8,294 nt of DNA, from positions 1-8,294 of the forward strand of contig JAFWXB010000181.1 in the NCBI GenBank assembly GCA_017523185.1. The letters run 5' to 3'. A program made the translations under genes and the position numbers. Origin of the DNA: Lachnospiraceae bacterium. Its GTDB lineage: Bacteria; Bacillota_A; Clostridia; Lachnospirales; Lachnospiraceae. Under the pieces are notes generated by a model, which did not search any database, was not told the origin of the DNA, and was given only the letters and a program-made list of their open reading frames with translations. Shown piece by piece: positions 1 to 6,194 of this stretch (within the stretch, counting starts at the first letter, position 1; every line of letters starts with the position of its first letter).

Positions 1-2
1 CA

Positions 3-1133
3 TATGGTGTCACGCTTGGACTTGCATTTGCCTCCGATATGTTATCCATGTATTTCTTTTATGAATTATTGACACTTGTAACAGTTCCACTTGTAATGCA
101 TAGTTTAAAACGAGATGCTGTTCATGCAAGTCGAAAATATTTATATTATTCGCTTGGTGGTGCAGCATTTGCAATGATGGGACTTGTATTTTTAATTGTA
201 TATGGGGAAACATGTGAGTTTGAATTAGGTGGTGTATTAGCCTTAGATAGAGTTGCAGATAAAGCTCCTTTATTATTATGGATTTACTTATTTGCTTTTT
301 TGGGGTTTGGCGTAAAAGCTGCAATTTGGCCGTTATGTTCATGGTTGCCACAAGCAGGTGTTGCACCGACACCGGTAACTGCTTTGTTGCACGCAGTAGC
401 TGTTGTAAAAGCAGGTGTCTTTGGCATGATTCGTTTGACCTATTATAGTTTTGGAACGGAATTTTTGCGTGGAACATGGGTACAGTATGCTGTTATGACA
501 TTTGCTATGATTACGATTGTATATGGTTGTAGTAGGGCAGTTAAAGAAACACATATTAAACGTAGGCTGGCATATTCAACTGTTAGTAATTTATCTTACA
601 TTATTTTTGGAATTACTTTAATGACACCAATGGGACTTGTTGGTGCGTTGTGTCATTTAGTATTTCATGCTGTTATGAAAATTTGTTTATTTTTCTGTGC
701 AGGTTCTTTTATGCATCAAACTGAAAAAAGCTATGTTTATGAAATGGACGGATTAGGAAGAAAAATGCCAATTACGTTTGGGTGTTTTACAGTTGCAGGA
801 TTAGGTCTTATGGGAGTACCGGGACTTGCAGGTTTTATTAGTAAATGGAATTTAACAGAAGCTGCTGTATATAGTGAAAATAAATTAGCATATATAGGAA
901 TTGTATGCTTGTTAATTTCTTCATTTTTAACAGCTATTTATATTTTGACAACTGTTGTTAGGGCATTTTTCCCAAGAAAAGAAGTAGAAGCAACTGTTGG
1001 AGAATATATTACAGACCCCGGATGGAAAATGTGTTTTCCACTTATTGTTTTTGCAGTAAGTGTTGTAGTGCTTGGATTGCATTCAGAGCCATTGGTAGAG
1101 TTTTTTAAAGATGTTGCACAAGGAATCTATTAG
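3..1133 (+). CDS. Proton-conducting antiporter subunit, NuoM/MrpD-like (5' end missing)
   Basis: This is the C-terminal 376 residues of an integral membrane ion-translocating subunit of the complex I / Mrp antiporter superfamily. The reading frame is open from base 3, so the ATG at 39 is internal and the true start lies upstream of the window. Numbered from the first visible codon, family landmarks in order are: Glu21 in FYELLTL (the conserved TM5 glutamate); Lys105 in GFGVKAAIWPL followed by WLPQA; Lys136 in LHAVAVVKAG; His218, His222 and Lys226 in the HLVFHAVMK helix; and Lys281 in GLAGFISKW. These charged residues inside helices form the proton or sodium path in the family. Nearly all the rest is hydrophobic helix. 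A homologous, larger subunit follows after 15 bp, so the two are co-transcribed. Whether the complex is an Mrp antiporter, a membrane-bound hydrogenase or another complex cannot be decided without the upstream genes. The superfamily call is firm; the exact subunit name is not. Confidence 0.9.
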   Translation, partial: YGVTLGLAFASDMLSMYFFYELLTLVTVPLVMHSLKRDAVHASRKYLYYSLGGAAFAMMGLVFLIVYGETCEFELGGVLALDRVADKAPLLLWIYLFAFLGFGVKAAIWPLCSWLPQAGVAPTPVTALLHAVAVVKAGVFGMIRLTYYSFGTEFLRGTWVQYAVMTFAMITIVYGCSRAVKETHIKRRLAYSTVSNLSYIIFGITLMTPMGLVGALCHLVFHAVMKICLFFCAGSFMHQTEKSYVYEMDGLGRKMPITFGCFTVAGLGLMGVPGLAGFISKWNLTEAAVYSENKLAYIGIVCLLISSFLTAIYILTTVVRAFFPRKEVEATVGEYITDPGWKMCFPLIVFAVSVVVLGLHSEPLVEFFKDVAQGIY

Positions 1134-1140
1134 AAGGGAG
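1132..1140 (+). promoter_or_regulatory. Ribosome binding site of the second antiporter subunit
   Basis: AGAAGGGAG lies 8 nt before the ATG at 1149 and overlaps the TAG stop (1131-1133) of the upstream gene. This overlap suggests coupled translation of the two subunits and supports the chosen start. Confidence 0.75.
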
Positions 1141-1148
1141 ATAAGTGT

Positions 1149-3308
1149 ATGTTTGGAAAAAATTTAATATATAGTTTCGTCTTTTTACCAATAATAGGTG
1201 CATTTGTTTCTTATTTGATAGGAATTTTTTTAGAAAAAAAGAAAACAGGAACAATAAGTGTAGAAAAAAAAGCGAATGAGTATACCAAGAAAAATACATA
1301 TCATAGGCATAAAGTATGTGATTTTATTTTTGTTATAATTACAATGATAGAATTGATAGGTACAATGGTATTGTATTTTAATTTATCTCAATATGAGGGA
1401 ATTATAGCAGAAATTCCAAATATTTGTGGCATGGGAATTCGATTTACTTTAGATGGATTTCGTGCGATTTATTGTGTCATTACAGCTTTTATGTGGGCAA
1501 TGACTGCGATTTTTTCTATGGAATATTTTGCACACTACAAAAATTGTAATCGCTATTATTTCTTTCAATTACTTACTTTAGGAGCAACAGAAGCCATTTT
1601 CTTATCAGCAGATTTATATACGACCTTTATCTTTTTTGAAATCATGTCGCTTTGTTCTTATGTATGGGTAGTACAAGATGAACGAAAAGAATCTATGCGA
1701 GCAGGAGCAACTTATTTGGCAGTTGCAATCATTGGTGGTCTTGTAATGTTAATGGGCTTATTTTTATTGTATTACCAAGTGGGAACATTAGAAATCAAGG
1801 CGTTGTACGAAGCTTGTCGTGGAAAAAATGTAGATGCAGCAGTAATATGCTTATTTGTGGGATTTGGTGCAAAAGCAGGTGCATTTCCACTTCATATTTG
1901 GCTTCCAAAAGCACATCCGGTAGCACCGGCACCAGCAAGTGCATTGCTTTCCGGTATTTTAACAAAAACAGGTATTTTTGGAATTTTAGTCATTAGTTGT
2001 CAAATATTATTGCATGATGAAACCTGGGGAGCATTTATATTATTACTTGGTGTGATAACCATGTTTTTAGGTGCAGTATTGGCTGTTTTTTCAATAGATT
2101 TAAAACGTACATTGGCGTGCTCGTCTGTATCGCAGATTGGATGTATTTTAGTTGGAATAGGTATGCAAGGCTTGCTTTCACATGAAAATGGATTGGCAGT
2201 ACGAGGTACATTTTTGCATATGATAAATCATTCACTATTCAAATTGGTATTATTTATGGTAGCGGGTGTGATTTATATGAATGTGCATAAATTGGATTTG
2301 AATGATATTCGTGGATATGGTCGAAATAAACCATTACTTGCATTTATTTATCTTATGGGAGCATTAGGAATTGGTGGAATTCCATTTTGGAGTGGATATA
2401 TTAGCAAAACATTATTACATGAAAGTATTGTAGAATATATCCATGGAATAGAAAATGGCACATTTATATCTAATTTCTTTTCTGTTGGACAAATGCAGGC
2501 TATTGAATGGATTTTCTTAATAAGTGGTGGTTTGACAGTTGCTTATATGTGTAAATTATTTGTAGCTATCTTCTTGGAAAAAAATACAAATAAAGCAGTA
2601 CAGGAAACATATGATAATCAAACCAATTATATGAATTTGCCAAGTAAAATTGCTTTAACAGTAAGTGCGTTATTATTTCCAATTATGGGAATGTTGCCAA
2701 ATATAACTATGAATCGTTTGGCAGATATAGGACAATCCTTTATGGGATTTTCAGGACACGCACATGAAGTTCACTATTTTATTTGGACAAATGTAAAAGG
2801 AAGTTGGATTTCTATTGGAATAGGTATTATTGTATATGTAGGTATTGTACGAAAACTGATGATGAAAAAGCAAAAAGATGGAAGTATGATATATGTAAAT
2901 TGTTGGCCGAAGTGGCTTGATTTAGAAAATGCAATTTATCGACCAATTTTATTGCAATGGCTTCCAAATATTTTGGGATTCGTATGTGGTGTGTTAGATA
3001 TTTTTGTAGATAGTATTGTTTTATTATTAAGAAAAACCATTTATCGAGATAGTATTGAAGAAACAGAGCTAGAAGAAGGAAATGAAGTAACACATGTCGT
3101 TGGACGATTTTTCAATACATTGGAACGCTTGTTAAACCAGACTATTTGGAAAAACCACCCACAGAAGGAAGATTTTGAACATAGATTTGCATTGTTGTAT
3201 TCTTCCTTTAAAGAAAATATTGGATTTATCGGACGCAGTTTGTCATATGGATTGATTTTATTTTCAGTAGGAATGTGTGGAGTGCTTATTTATTTGTTAG
3301 GGAAGTAA
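1149..3308 (+). CDS. Proton-conducting antiporter subunit, NuoL/HyfB/MrpA-like (complex I subunit 5 family)
   Basis: This 719-residue multi-spanning membrane protein is predicted to move protons or sodium ions as part of a complex I-like or Mrp-like assembly. The start at 1149 is set by an AGAAGGGAG Shine-Dalgarno at 1132-1140, which overlaps the stop of the preceding subunit. Visible landmarks are Glu164 in FFEIMS (TM5), Lys242 in GFGAKAGAFPLHIWLPKAH, Lys273 in the LTKTG helix, His357, His361 and Lys365 in the HMINHSLFK helix, and Lys420 in IPFWSGYISK. A short Lys-rich loop (residues 29-55) separates the first two membrane segments. After the antiporter core come about 250 further residues with extra membrane segments and a charged stretch (about 626-690), ending in a final helix. 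This fits the longer NuoL/HyfB/HycC class better than the short MrpD class; I see no DUF4040-type MrpA tail, but this is a judgement by eye. It is probably the last antiporter subunit of its operon. Confidence 0.9.
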   Translation: MFGKNLIYSFVFLPIIGAFVSYLIGIFLEKKKTGTISVEKKANEYTKKNTYHRHKVCDFIFVIITMIELIGTMVLYFNLSQYEGIIAEIPNICGMGIRFTLDGFRAIYCVITAFMWAMTAIFSMEYFAHYKNCNRYYFFQLLTLGATEAIFLSADLYTTFIFFEIMSLCSYVWVVQDERKESMRAGATYLAVAIIGGLVMLMGLFLLYYQVGTLEIKALYEACRGKNVDAAVICLFVGFGAKAGAFPLHIWLPKAHPVAPAPASALLSGILTKTGIFGILVISCQILLHDETWGAFILLLGVITMFLGAVLAVFSIDLKRTLACSSVSQIGCILVGIGMQGLLSHENGLAVRGTFLHMINHSLFKLVLFMVAGVIYMNVHKLDLNDIRGYGRNKPLLAFIYLMGALGIGGIPFWSGYISKTLLHESIVEYIHGIENGTFISNFFSVGQMQAIEWIFLISGGLTVAYMCKLFVAIFLEKNTNKAVQETYDNQTNYMNLPSKIALTVSALLFPIMGMLPNITMNRLADIGQSFMGFSGHAHEVHYFIWTNVKGSWISIGIGIIVYVGIVRKLMMKKQKDGSMIYVNCWPKWLDLENAIYRPILLQWLPNILGFVCGVLDIFVDSIVLLLRKTIYRDSIEETELEEGNEVTHVVGRFFNTLERLLNQTIWKNHPQKEDFEHRFALLYSSFKENIGFIGRSLSYGLILFSVGMCGVLIYLLGK

Positions 3309-3317
3309 GAAATTAAC

Positions 3318-3324
3318 AAGGAGG
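3318..3324 (+). promoter_or_regulatory. Strong ribosome binding site of the endonuclease gene
   Basis: AAGGAGG, a near-perfect Shine-Dalgarno, lies 5 nt before the ATG at 3330. It fixes the start codon. It is as strong as any other site in the window, so translation is unlikely to be what keeps the nuclease low. Confidence 0.8.
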
Positions 3325-3329
3325 ATTTC

Positions 3330-4121
3330 ATGGCTATTTGGGAAGATTTTGAATTGGATTGTACAGAATATTTAAACAAACAATTTGGGGCATATGCACA
3401 GTTTATTCATCAAGGAGGACCTGATTCAACAAAACCGGATATTTTTGTTCATACAAGTACAGGAAATAGATTTTATATAGAAGCAAAACATACACCAGCA
3501 CAATGTGGGCAATTTGTATTATTGCCAAATATTGAAAGTGGTAAATTTGAATATAGCACAAAAAATGATACACATCTTAATTCCTATGCAAAAATGATTA
3601 TGGAATATATGAATTGTGAATTTGATGCTTTTCGAGAATGTGGAACAGCAGGAAAAGAAATTGAAATACAAAATGGACAAGAAATTTTTTCTAATTGGAT
3701 AATTGAGATGTATAAACAAAAAGGTGTTGTATTTTTTATTACAAATGATTATGTTATTCTTCCAATTCATAAATTTGCAGATTATTTTGAAGTGACTGCA
3801 AAATATCGCATTAAACGAAGTGGGTCAGATGCTGTTGGAAAGACAAGAAGTTTGGAAATATTGGAGTATATCAAATCAAATTCTTATTTAATAGATGCAT
3901 ATCAGATAGAGGGAAAAAAATTATTTGTAGAATCCAATCAAAATTTGCACAATTTGCGTTTTGTTTATAGAATGAATGAATATATGTTTTCTTTGCGTGA
4001 TAATAAATATGAGGTTCGAAAGTTATCAAATACTTATCATGCAAATGTGATTTTTTCTATAAAAGCACAAGGTAAAAAAGAAGGGATTTCAGATAGTGCG
4101 TTTATTGAAATTTTAAAATAA
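3330..4121 (+). CDS. hhaIR: Type II restriction endonuclease, HhaI-like (predicted target GCGC)
   Basis: This 263-residue protein is a predicted cytoplasmic Type II endonuclease that cuts unmethylated GCGC. It matches R.HhaI (about 258 residues, recalled from memory) along its length: WEDFELDCTEYLNK near the start; a PD-(D/E)xK core with Asp37 (KPDIFV), Glu51 and Lys53 (FYIEAK); directly after it QCGQFVLLPN (58-67) and KFEYSTKN (72-79); then FFIT (135-138), YRIKRSGS (159-166) and LSNTYHANVIFSI (232-244). No membrane segment or signal peptide is seen. Its partner is the convergent M.HhaI-like methyltransferase, which independently supports the specificity. The gene starts 21 bp after the antiporter stop, with an AAGGAGG site and no obvious promoter in the gap, so expression probably comes from antiporter read-through. 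Base composition looks like that of the neighbours, so there is no compositional sign of recent transfer. The family call is strong; target and activity are inferred. Confidence 0.88.
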   Translation: MAIWEDFELDCTEYLNKQFGAYAQFIHQGGPDSTKPDIFVHTSTGNRFYIEAKHTPAQCGQFVLLPNIESGKFEYSTKNDTHLNSYAKMIMEYMNCEFDAFRECGTAGKEIEIQNGQEIFSNWIIEMYKQKGVVFFITNDYVILPIHKFADYFEVTAKYRIKRSGSDAVGKTRSLEILEYIKSNSYLIDAYQIEGKKLFVESNQNLHNLRFVYRMNEYMFSLRDNKYEVRKLSNTYHANVIFSIKAQGKKEGISDSAFIEILK

Positions 4122-4130
4122 AAATAGAAT

Positions 4131-4177
4131 AAAAAGTGATAAAAATTCGAAAATATTCGGCATTTTTATCACTTTTT
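4131..4177. terminator. Bidirectional intrinsic terminator between the convergent R and M genes
   Basis: The arms 4131-4146 and 4162-4177 are a perfect 16-bp inverted repeat (AAAAAGTGATAAAAAT and its complement). The loop contains a further CGAA/TTCG pairing (4148-4151 with 4156-4159), so the hairpin is longer still. The arms end in T runs when read in either direction, giving a U-tract on both transcripts. It starts 9 bp after the endonuclease stop and ends 5 bp before the methyltransferase stop codon, as expected for a shared terminator of tail-to-tail genes. Confidence 0.85.
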
Positions 4178-4182
4178 TGATT

Positions 4183-5160
4183 TTAAGAATTAATTGCCTT
4201 TCCAATTTGTATACCAATATATTGTAAAACATCTATTACAACGGAATTTCCAAATTGTTTATATGCTTGAGAGGGATTTTTACAGATTTTATAGGAATCA
4301 GGATAGCCCATAATTCTTGCACATTCTCTAGGGTGTAATCTTCTTGGTTTTCCATGAACCAAATAACCACCTGTTTTAGCAAAAATGCCTCCACCATTTG
4401 CAGAAAGAGTAATAGCAATTCCTTTTATGCTATAAATACGTTCTCCTTGTCCACCTTTATTGACAATACCCAATCGGATTGTGTTATTACTATAAGTATT
4501 GTCAATGATATCATTATAGTAAGTATCAGGTCTGTCTACATAGAGATGTTGTACTAAAGTTTCGTTTTTTAATAAGATATCTTCTACATGAGTTGTTAAA
4601 GGAATTGGTTTTGGATAAGAAAAGGATTTTATATATAAATCATTTCGAAAACAAACTATATAAATACGTTCCCTTTTTTGTGGGATTCCGTAATTAACAG
4701 CGTTTAATACTTTTTCATAGAATTGATAGCCCAATTCTTGCATGGTAGCTTTTACAACAGCTAATGTTTTACCATTGTCATGGGTGGCAAAATTTTTAAC
4801 ATTTTCCAAAAAGACAATTTTAGGTTGTTTTTCTTTGACAATTCTTGCTACATCAAAAAAAAGAGTTCCTCGGCTATCTTCAAATCCTCGTTGCTTTCCA
4901 CTAATTGAAAATGCCTGACAAGGAAAACCGGCACATAAAATATCATGTTCAGGAATTGTTTTTTCATCTACTTTTGTAATATCATCTTCTGGAACAGTTT
5001 CAAAATTATCAGCGTATACTTGTTGTGCAAATTTGTCCCATTCGTTAGAGTAAACACAAGTTGCACCAAGTGATTCTAATGCAATTCTAAAACCACCAAG
5101 TCCTGCGAATAAATCTATAAAAGTAAATCCAGTTAAGGATTTATGTTGAATTGGTATCAT
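4183..5160 (-). CDS. hhaIM: DNA (cytosine-5) methyltransferase, M.HhaI-like (predicted GCGC)
   Basis: This 325-residue m5C methyltransferase uses S-adenosylmethionine to methylate cytosine and protects host DNA from the neighbouring endonuclease. M.HhaI is 327 residues and shares nearly all the motifs: FAGLGGF (18-24, SAM binding), GFPCQAFSISG with nucleophile Cys81 and Ser87, ENVKNF with Glu119, and QKRERIY with Arg165. The target-recognition part RLGIVNKGGQGERIYS...GIAITLSANGGGIFAKTGGYL (229-267) is close to my recollection of M.HhaI, including the base-flipping Gln (here 238, Gln237 in M.HhaI). One visible difference is Asn255 where I recall Tyr254. HPREC (276-280), GYPDSY (285-290) and YKQFGNSV (300-307) complete the set. 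Methylation should fall on the first C of GCGC, as in M.HhaI. The N-terminus reaches motif I within about 15 residues, leaving no room for an added helix-turn-helix regulatory domain. The start has a TGAGGT site 6 nt upstream. Confidence 0.96.
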   Translation of the reverse strand: MIPIQHKSLTGFTFIDLFAGLGGFRIALESLGATCVYSNEWDKFAQQVYADNFETVPEDDITKVDEKTIPEHDILCAGFPCQAFSISGKQRGFEDSRGTLFFDVARIVKEKQPKIVFLENVKNFATHDNGKTLAVVKATMQELGYQFYEKVLNAVNYGIPQKRERIYIVCFRNDLYIKSFSYPKPIPLTTHVEDILLKNETLVQHLYVDRPDTYYNDIIDNTYSNNTIRLGIVNKGGQGERIYSIKGIAITLSANGGGIFAKTGGYLVHGKPRRLHPRECARIMGYPDSYKICKNPSQAYKQFGNSVVIDVLQYIGIQIGKAINS

Positions 5161-5166
5161 AATTTT

Positions 5167-5172
5167 ACCTCA
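5167..5172 (-). promoter_or_regulatory. Ribosome binding site of the methyltransferase gene
   Basis: On the minus strand TGAGGT lies 6 nt before the ATG at 5160. It is weaker than the AAGGAGG of the endonuclease. It supports the start used, which also aligns with the N-terminus of M.HhaI. Confidence 0.65.
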
Positions 5173-5194
5173 TTACTTAAAAATTTCTAAATTT

Positions 5195-5230
5195 TTAGGG
5201 AACTTTTTATAATTATGAAAAGTTCCCTAA
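5195..5230. repeat. 16-bp inverted repeat (hairpin) in the leader of the methyltransferase gene
   Basis: The arms 5195-5210 and 5215-5230 pair over 16 bp with one G-T wobble around an AATT loop; the strongest part is TTAGGGAACTTTT with its complement. If the minus-strand promoter at 5256-5264 is real, the hairpin lies early in the methyltransferase mRNA, 22 nt before the ribosome binding site. On the minus strand it is followed by A-rich sequence, so it does not look like a terminator of that message. On the plus strand it is followed by TAATTTTATATTTG, a weak U-tract, so it could stop rightward transcription before the regulator promoter. An operator role is also possible. Confidence 0.6.
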
Positions 5231-5255
5231 TTTTATATTTGTCATTATATTTTTC

Positions 5256-5264
5256 ATTATAGCA
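5256..5264 (-). promoter_or_regulatory. Probable extended -10 promoter of the methyltransferase gene
   Basis: The minus strand reads TGCTATAAT, a perfect -10 hexamer with the extended TGn element. A -35 candidate 17 nt upstream (TTTTGG) is poor, which is usual for extended -10 promoters. Transcription would start near 5248 and give a leader of about 88 nt that contains the hairpin. A second TATAAT on the same strand (5244-5249) is an alternative. Confidence 0.5.
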
Positions 5265-5312
5265 TATTTCTACAATTTCCAAAATAAAAAAATTATTATC
5301 AAATAAAATAAT

Positions 5313-5346
5313 CCGGTTACGTCATAAAATCGTCTACTTACGCTAT
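5313..5346. promoter_or_regulatory. Candidate LytTR-type operator: TTACG direct repeat with 21-bp spacing
   Basis: TTACG occurs at 5317-5321 and again at 5338-5342, start to start 21 bp, inside partly matching contexts (C...TTACG..AT in both copies). A pair of short direct repeats two helical turns apart is the usual arrangement of sites for LytTR regulators such as AgrA and PlnC. This pair lies just upstream of the promoter of a LytTR regulator gene. It also stands out as a GC-richer patch in very AT-rich intergenic DNA. The match to any named consensus is loose. Confidence 0.4.
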
Positions 5347-5372
5347 CCCTATTTTATAAGAAATCAGAAAAC

Positions 5373-5381
5373 TGATATAAT
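5373..5381 (+). promoter_or_regulatory. Probable extended -10 promoter of the two-component operon
   Basis: TGATATAAT is an extended -10 with a perfect TATAAT at 5376-5381. The -35 position 17 nt upstream (5353-5358) carries no good hexamer, which would fit a promoter needing an activator bound at the repeat just upstream. Transcription would begin near 5388, about 46 nt before the regulator start. A small palindrome ATCAG-AAAA-CTGAT (5363-5376) overlaps the element. Confidence 0.5.
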
Positions 5382-5433
5382 AAAAAAGATAAAAAATATT
5401 TGTAACTATTCGTTTATATGAGAAAGGAACACT

Positions 5434-6168
5434 ATGGTACAAATTGCAATTGTGGAAGATGAACAAGCAATTATAGATTATTTGCGTTTTTTAATAGAAA
5501 AACAAAACATAGATGATGCTATTGCAATAACAGAGTATACTTCCACACAAGATTATCCATTGGAAAAGAAAAATTTTGATTTAATATTTTTAGATATTGG
5601 AATGAGTTTTTCAGATAAAAATACGTTAGCTAAAAATGGAATGGAACTTGCAAAAGAAATTCGAAAACAAAATAAAAGTCAACCACTTATTATTTTTGTA
5701 ACAGGACTTTTTGAATATGTTTATGAAGCCTTTGATGTTCATGCATTCCACTATTTGCCCAAACCAATCAATGAAGCAAAATTTGCAGAGGTTTTTCAAA
5801 GTGCCATAGCATATATAAAAAATGAAAAAGAAAAGAAAATGCAGGTACTTCAAATTCGTTATGCAAATAGCAATAAAATTATTCCTCTTTGTGAATTGTC
5901 TTATATTGAAAGTTTTAATCATAAAATAATACTTCATACAAACGACCAAACTATAGAATATTATGCTCGTATTAGCGATTTAGAATTAGAACTTGCAGGA
6001 CAATTTTTTCGTATTCATAAAGGATATCTTATTAATTTAGCTTATGTGGATTCCTATACAAAAACAGAAGTTGTATTAACAAATGGTGTAAGATTAATGA
6101 TTTCCAAATATAAATATACAGATTTTGCAAAGGCATATTTAAAGTTTATTAAAAATGAAGAAAAATAG
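5434..6168 (+). CDS. LytTR-family response regulator (AgrA/VirR type)
   Basis: This 244-residue cytoplasmic transcription regulator is the output half of a two-component system. Residues 1-130 form a receiver domain: acidic pair Glu8-Asp9, phospho-acceptor Asp54 in LIFLDIGM, Thr90 in FVTG, and Lys110-Pro111 in YLPKPI. Residues 136-239 form a LytTR DNA-binding domain, with SYIESFNHKIILHT, the FFRIHKGYLINLAYV strand-turn typical of the family, and a closing MISKYKYTDFAKAYL helix. Between Asp54 and the NGMELA helix there are about 7 more residues than in the common LDIxMPxxxGxELA pattern, and the usual Pro is missing; all catalytic residues are kept. The start has an AGAAAGGAA site at 5421-5429. 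The partner kinase begins 26 bp downstream. Target genes are unknown, but a 21-bp-spaced direct repeat upstream suggests self-regulation. Confidence 0.93.
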   Translation: MVQIAIVEDEQAIIDYLRFLIEKQNIDDAIAITEYTSTQDYPLEKKNFDLIFLDIGMSFSDKNTLAKNGMELAKEIRKQNKSQPLIIFVTGLFEYVYEAFDVHAFHYLPKPINEAKFAEVFQSAIAYIKNEKEKKMQVLQIRYANSNKIIPLCELSYIESFNHKIILHTNDQTIEYYARISDLELELAGQFFRIHKGYLINLAYVDSYTKTEVVLTNGVRLMISKYKYTDFAKAYLKFIKNEEK

Positions 6169-6194
6169 AGATAAATAGAAAGTGATATACAACT

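Noticed and set aside
4354..4557. Plus-strand 67-codon ORF inside the methyltransferase gene
   Set aside because: It is antisense to the strongly conserved recognition region of the methyltransferase, and its protein sequence shows no recognisable family. The same applies to the other antisense ORFs in the antiporter and regulator genes.
3330..5160. Defence island or novel phage-defence system around the R-M genes
   Set aside because: The flanking genes are an antiporter operon and a two-component system. There is no integrase, transposase, tRNA, flanking repeat or further defence gene in the window.
5215..5262. Small plus-strand ORF of 15 codons (MKSSLILYLSLYFSL) in the intergenic region, considered as a signal peptide precursor for the Agr-like kinase
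   Set aside because: It has no AgrD-like Cys/Ser core or charged tail, its possible Shine-Dalgarno is 12 nt away and buried in the hairpin, and no AgrB is nearby. Chance is the simpler explanation.
5418..5462. 14-codon ORF (starting MRKEHYG) overlapping the start of the regulator, considered as a leader peptide
   Set aside because: Its start lies within the spacer before the regulator's Shine-Dalgarno and it has no ribosome binding site of its own; the overlap looks accidental.
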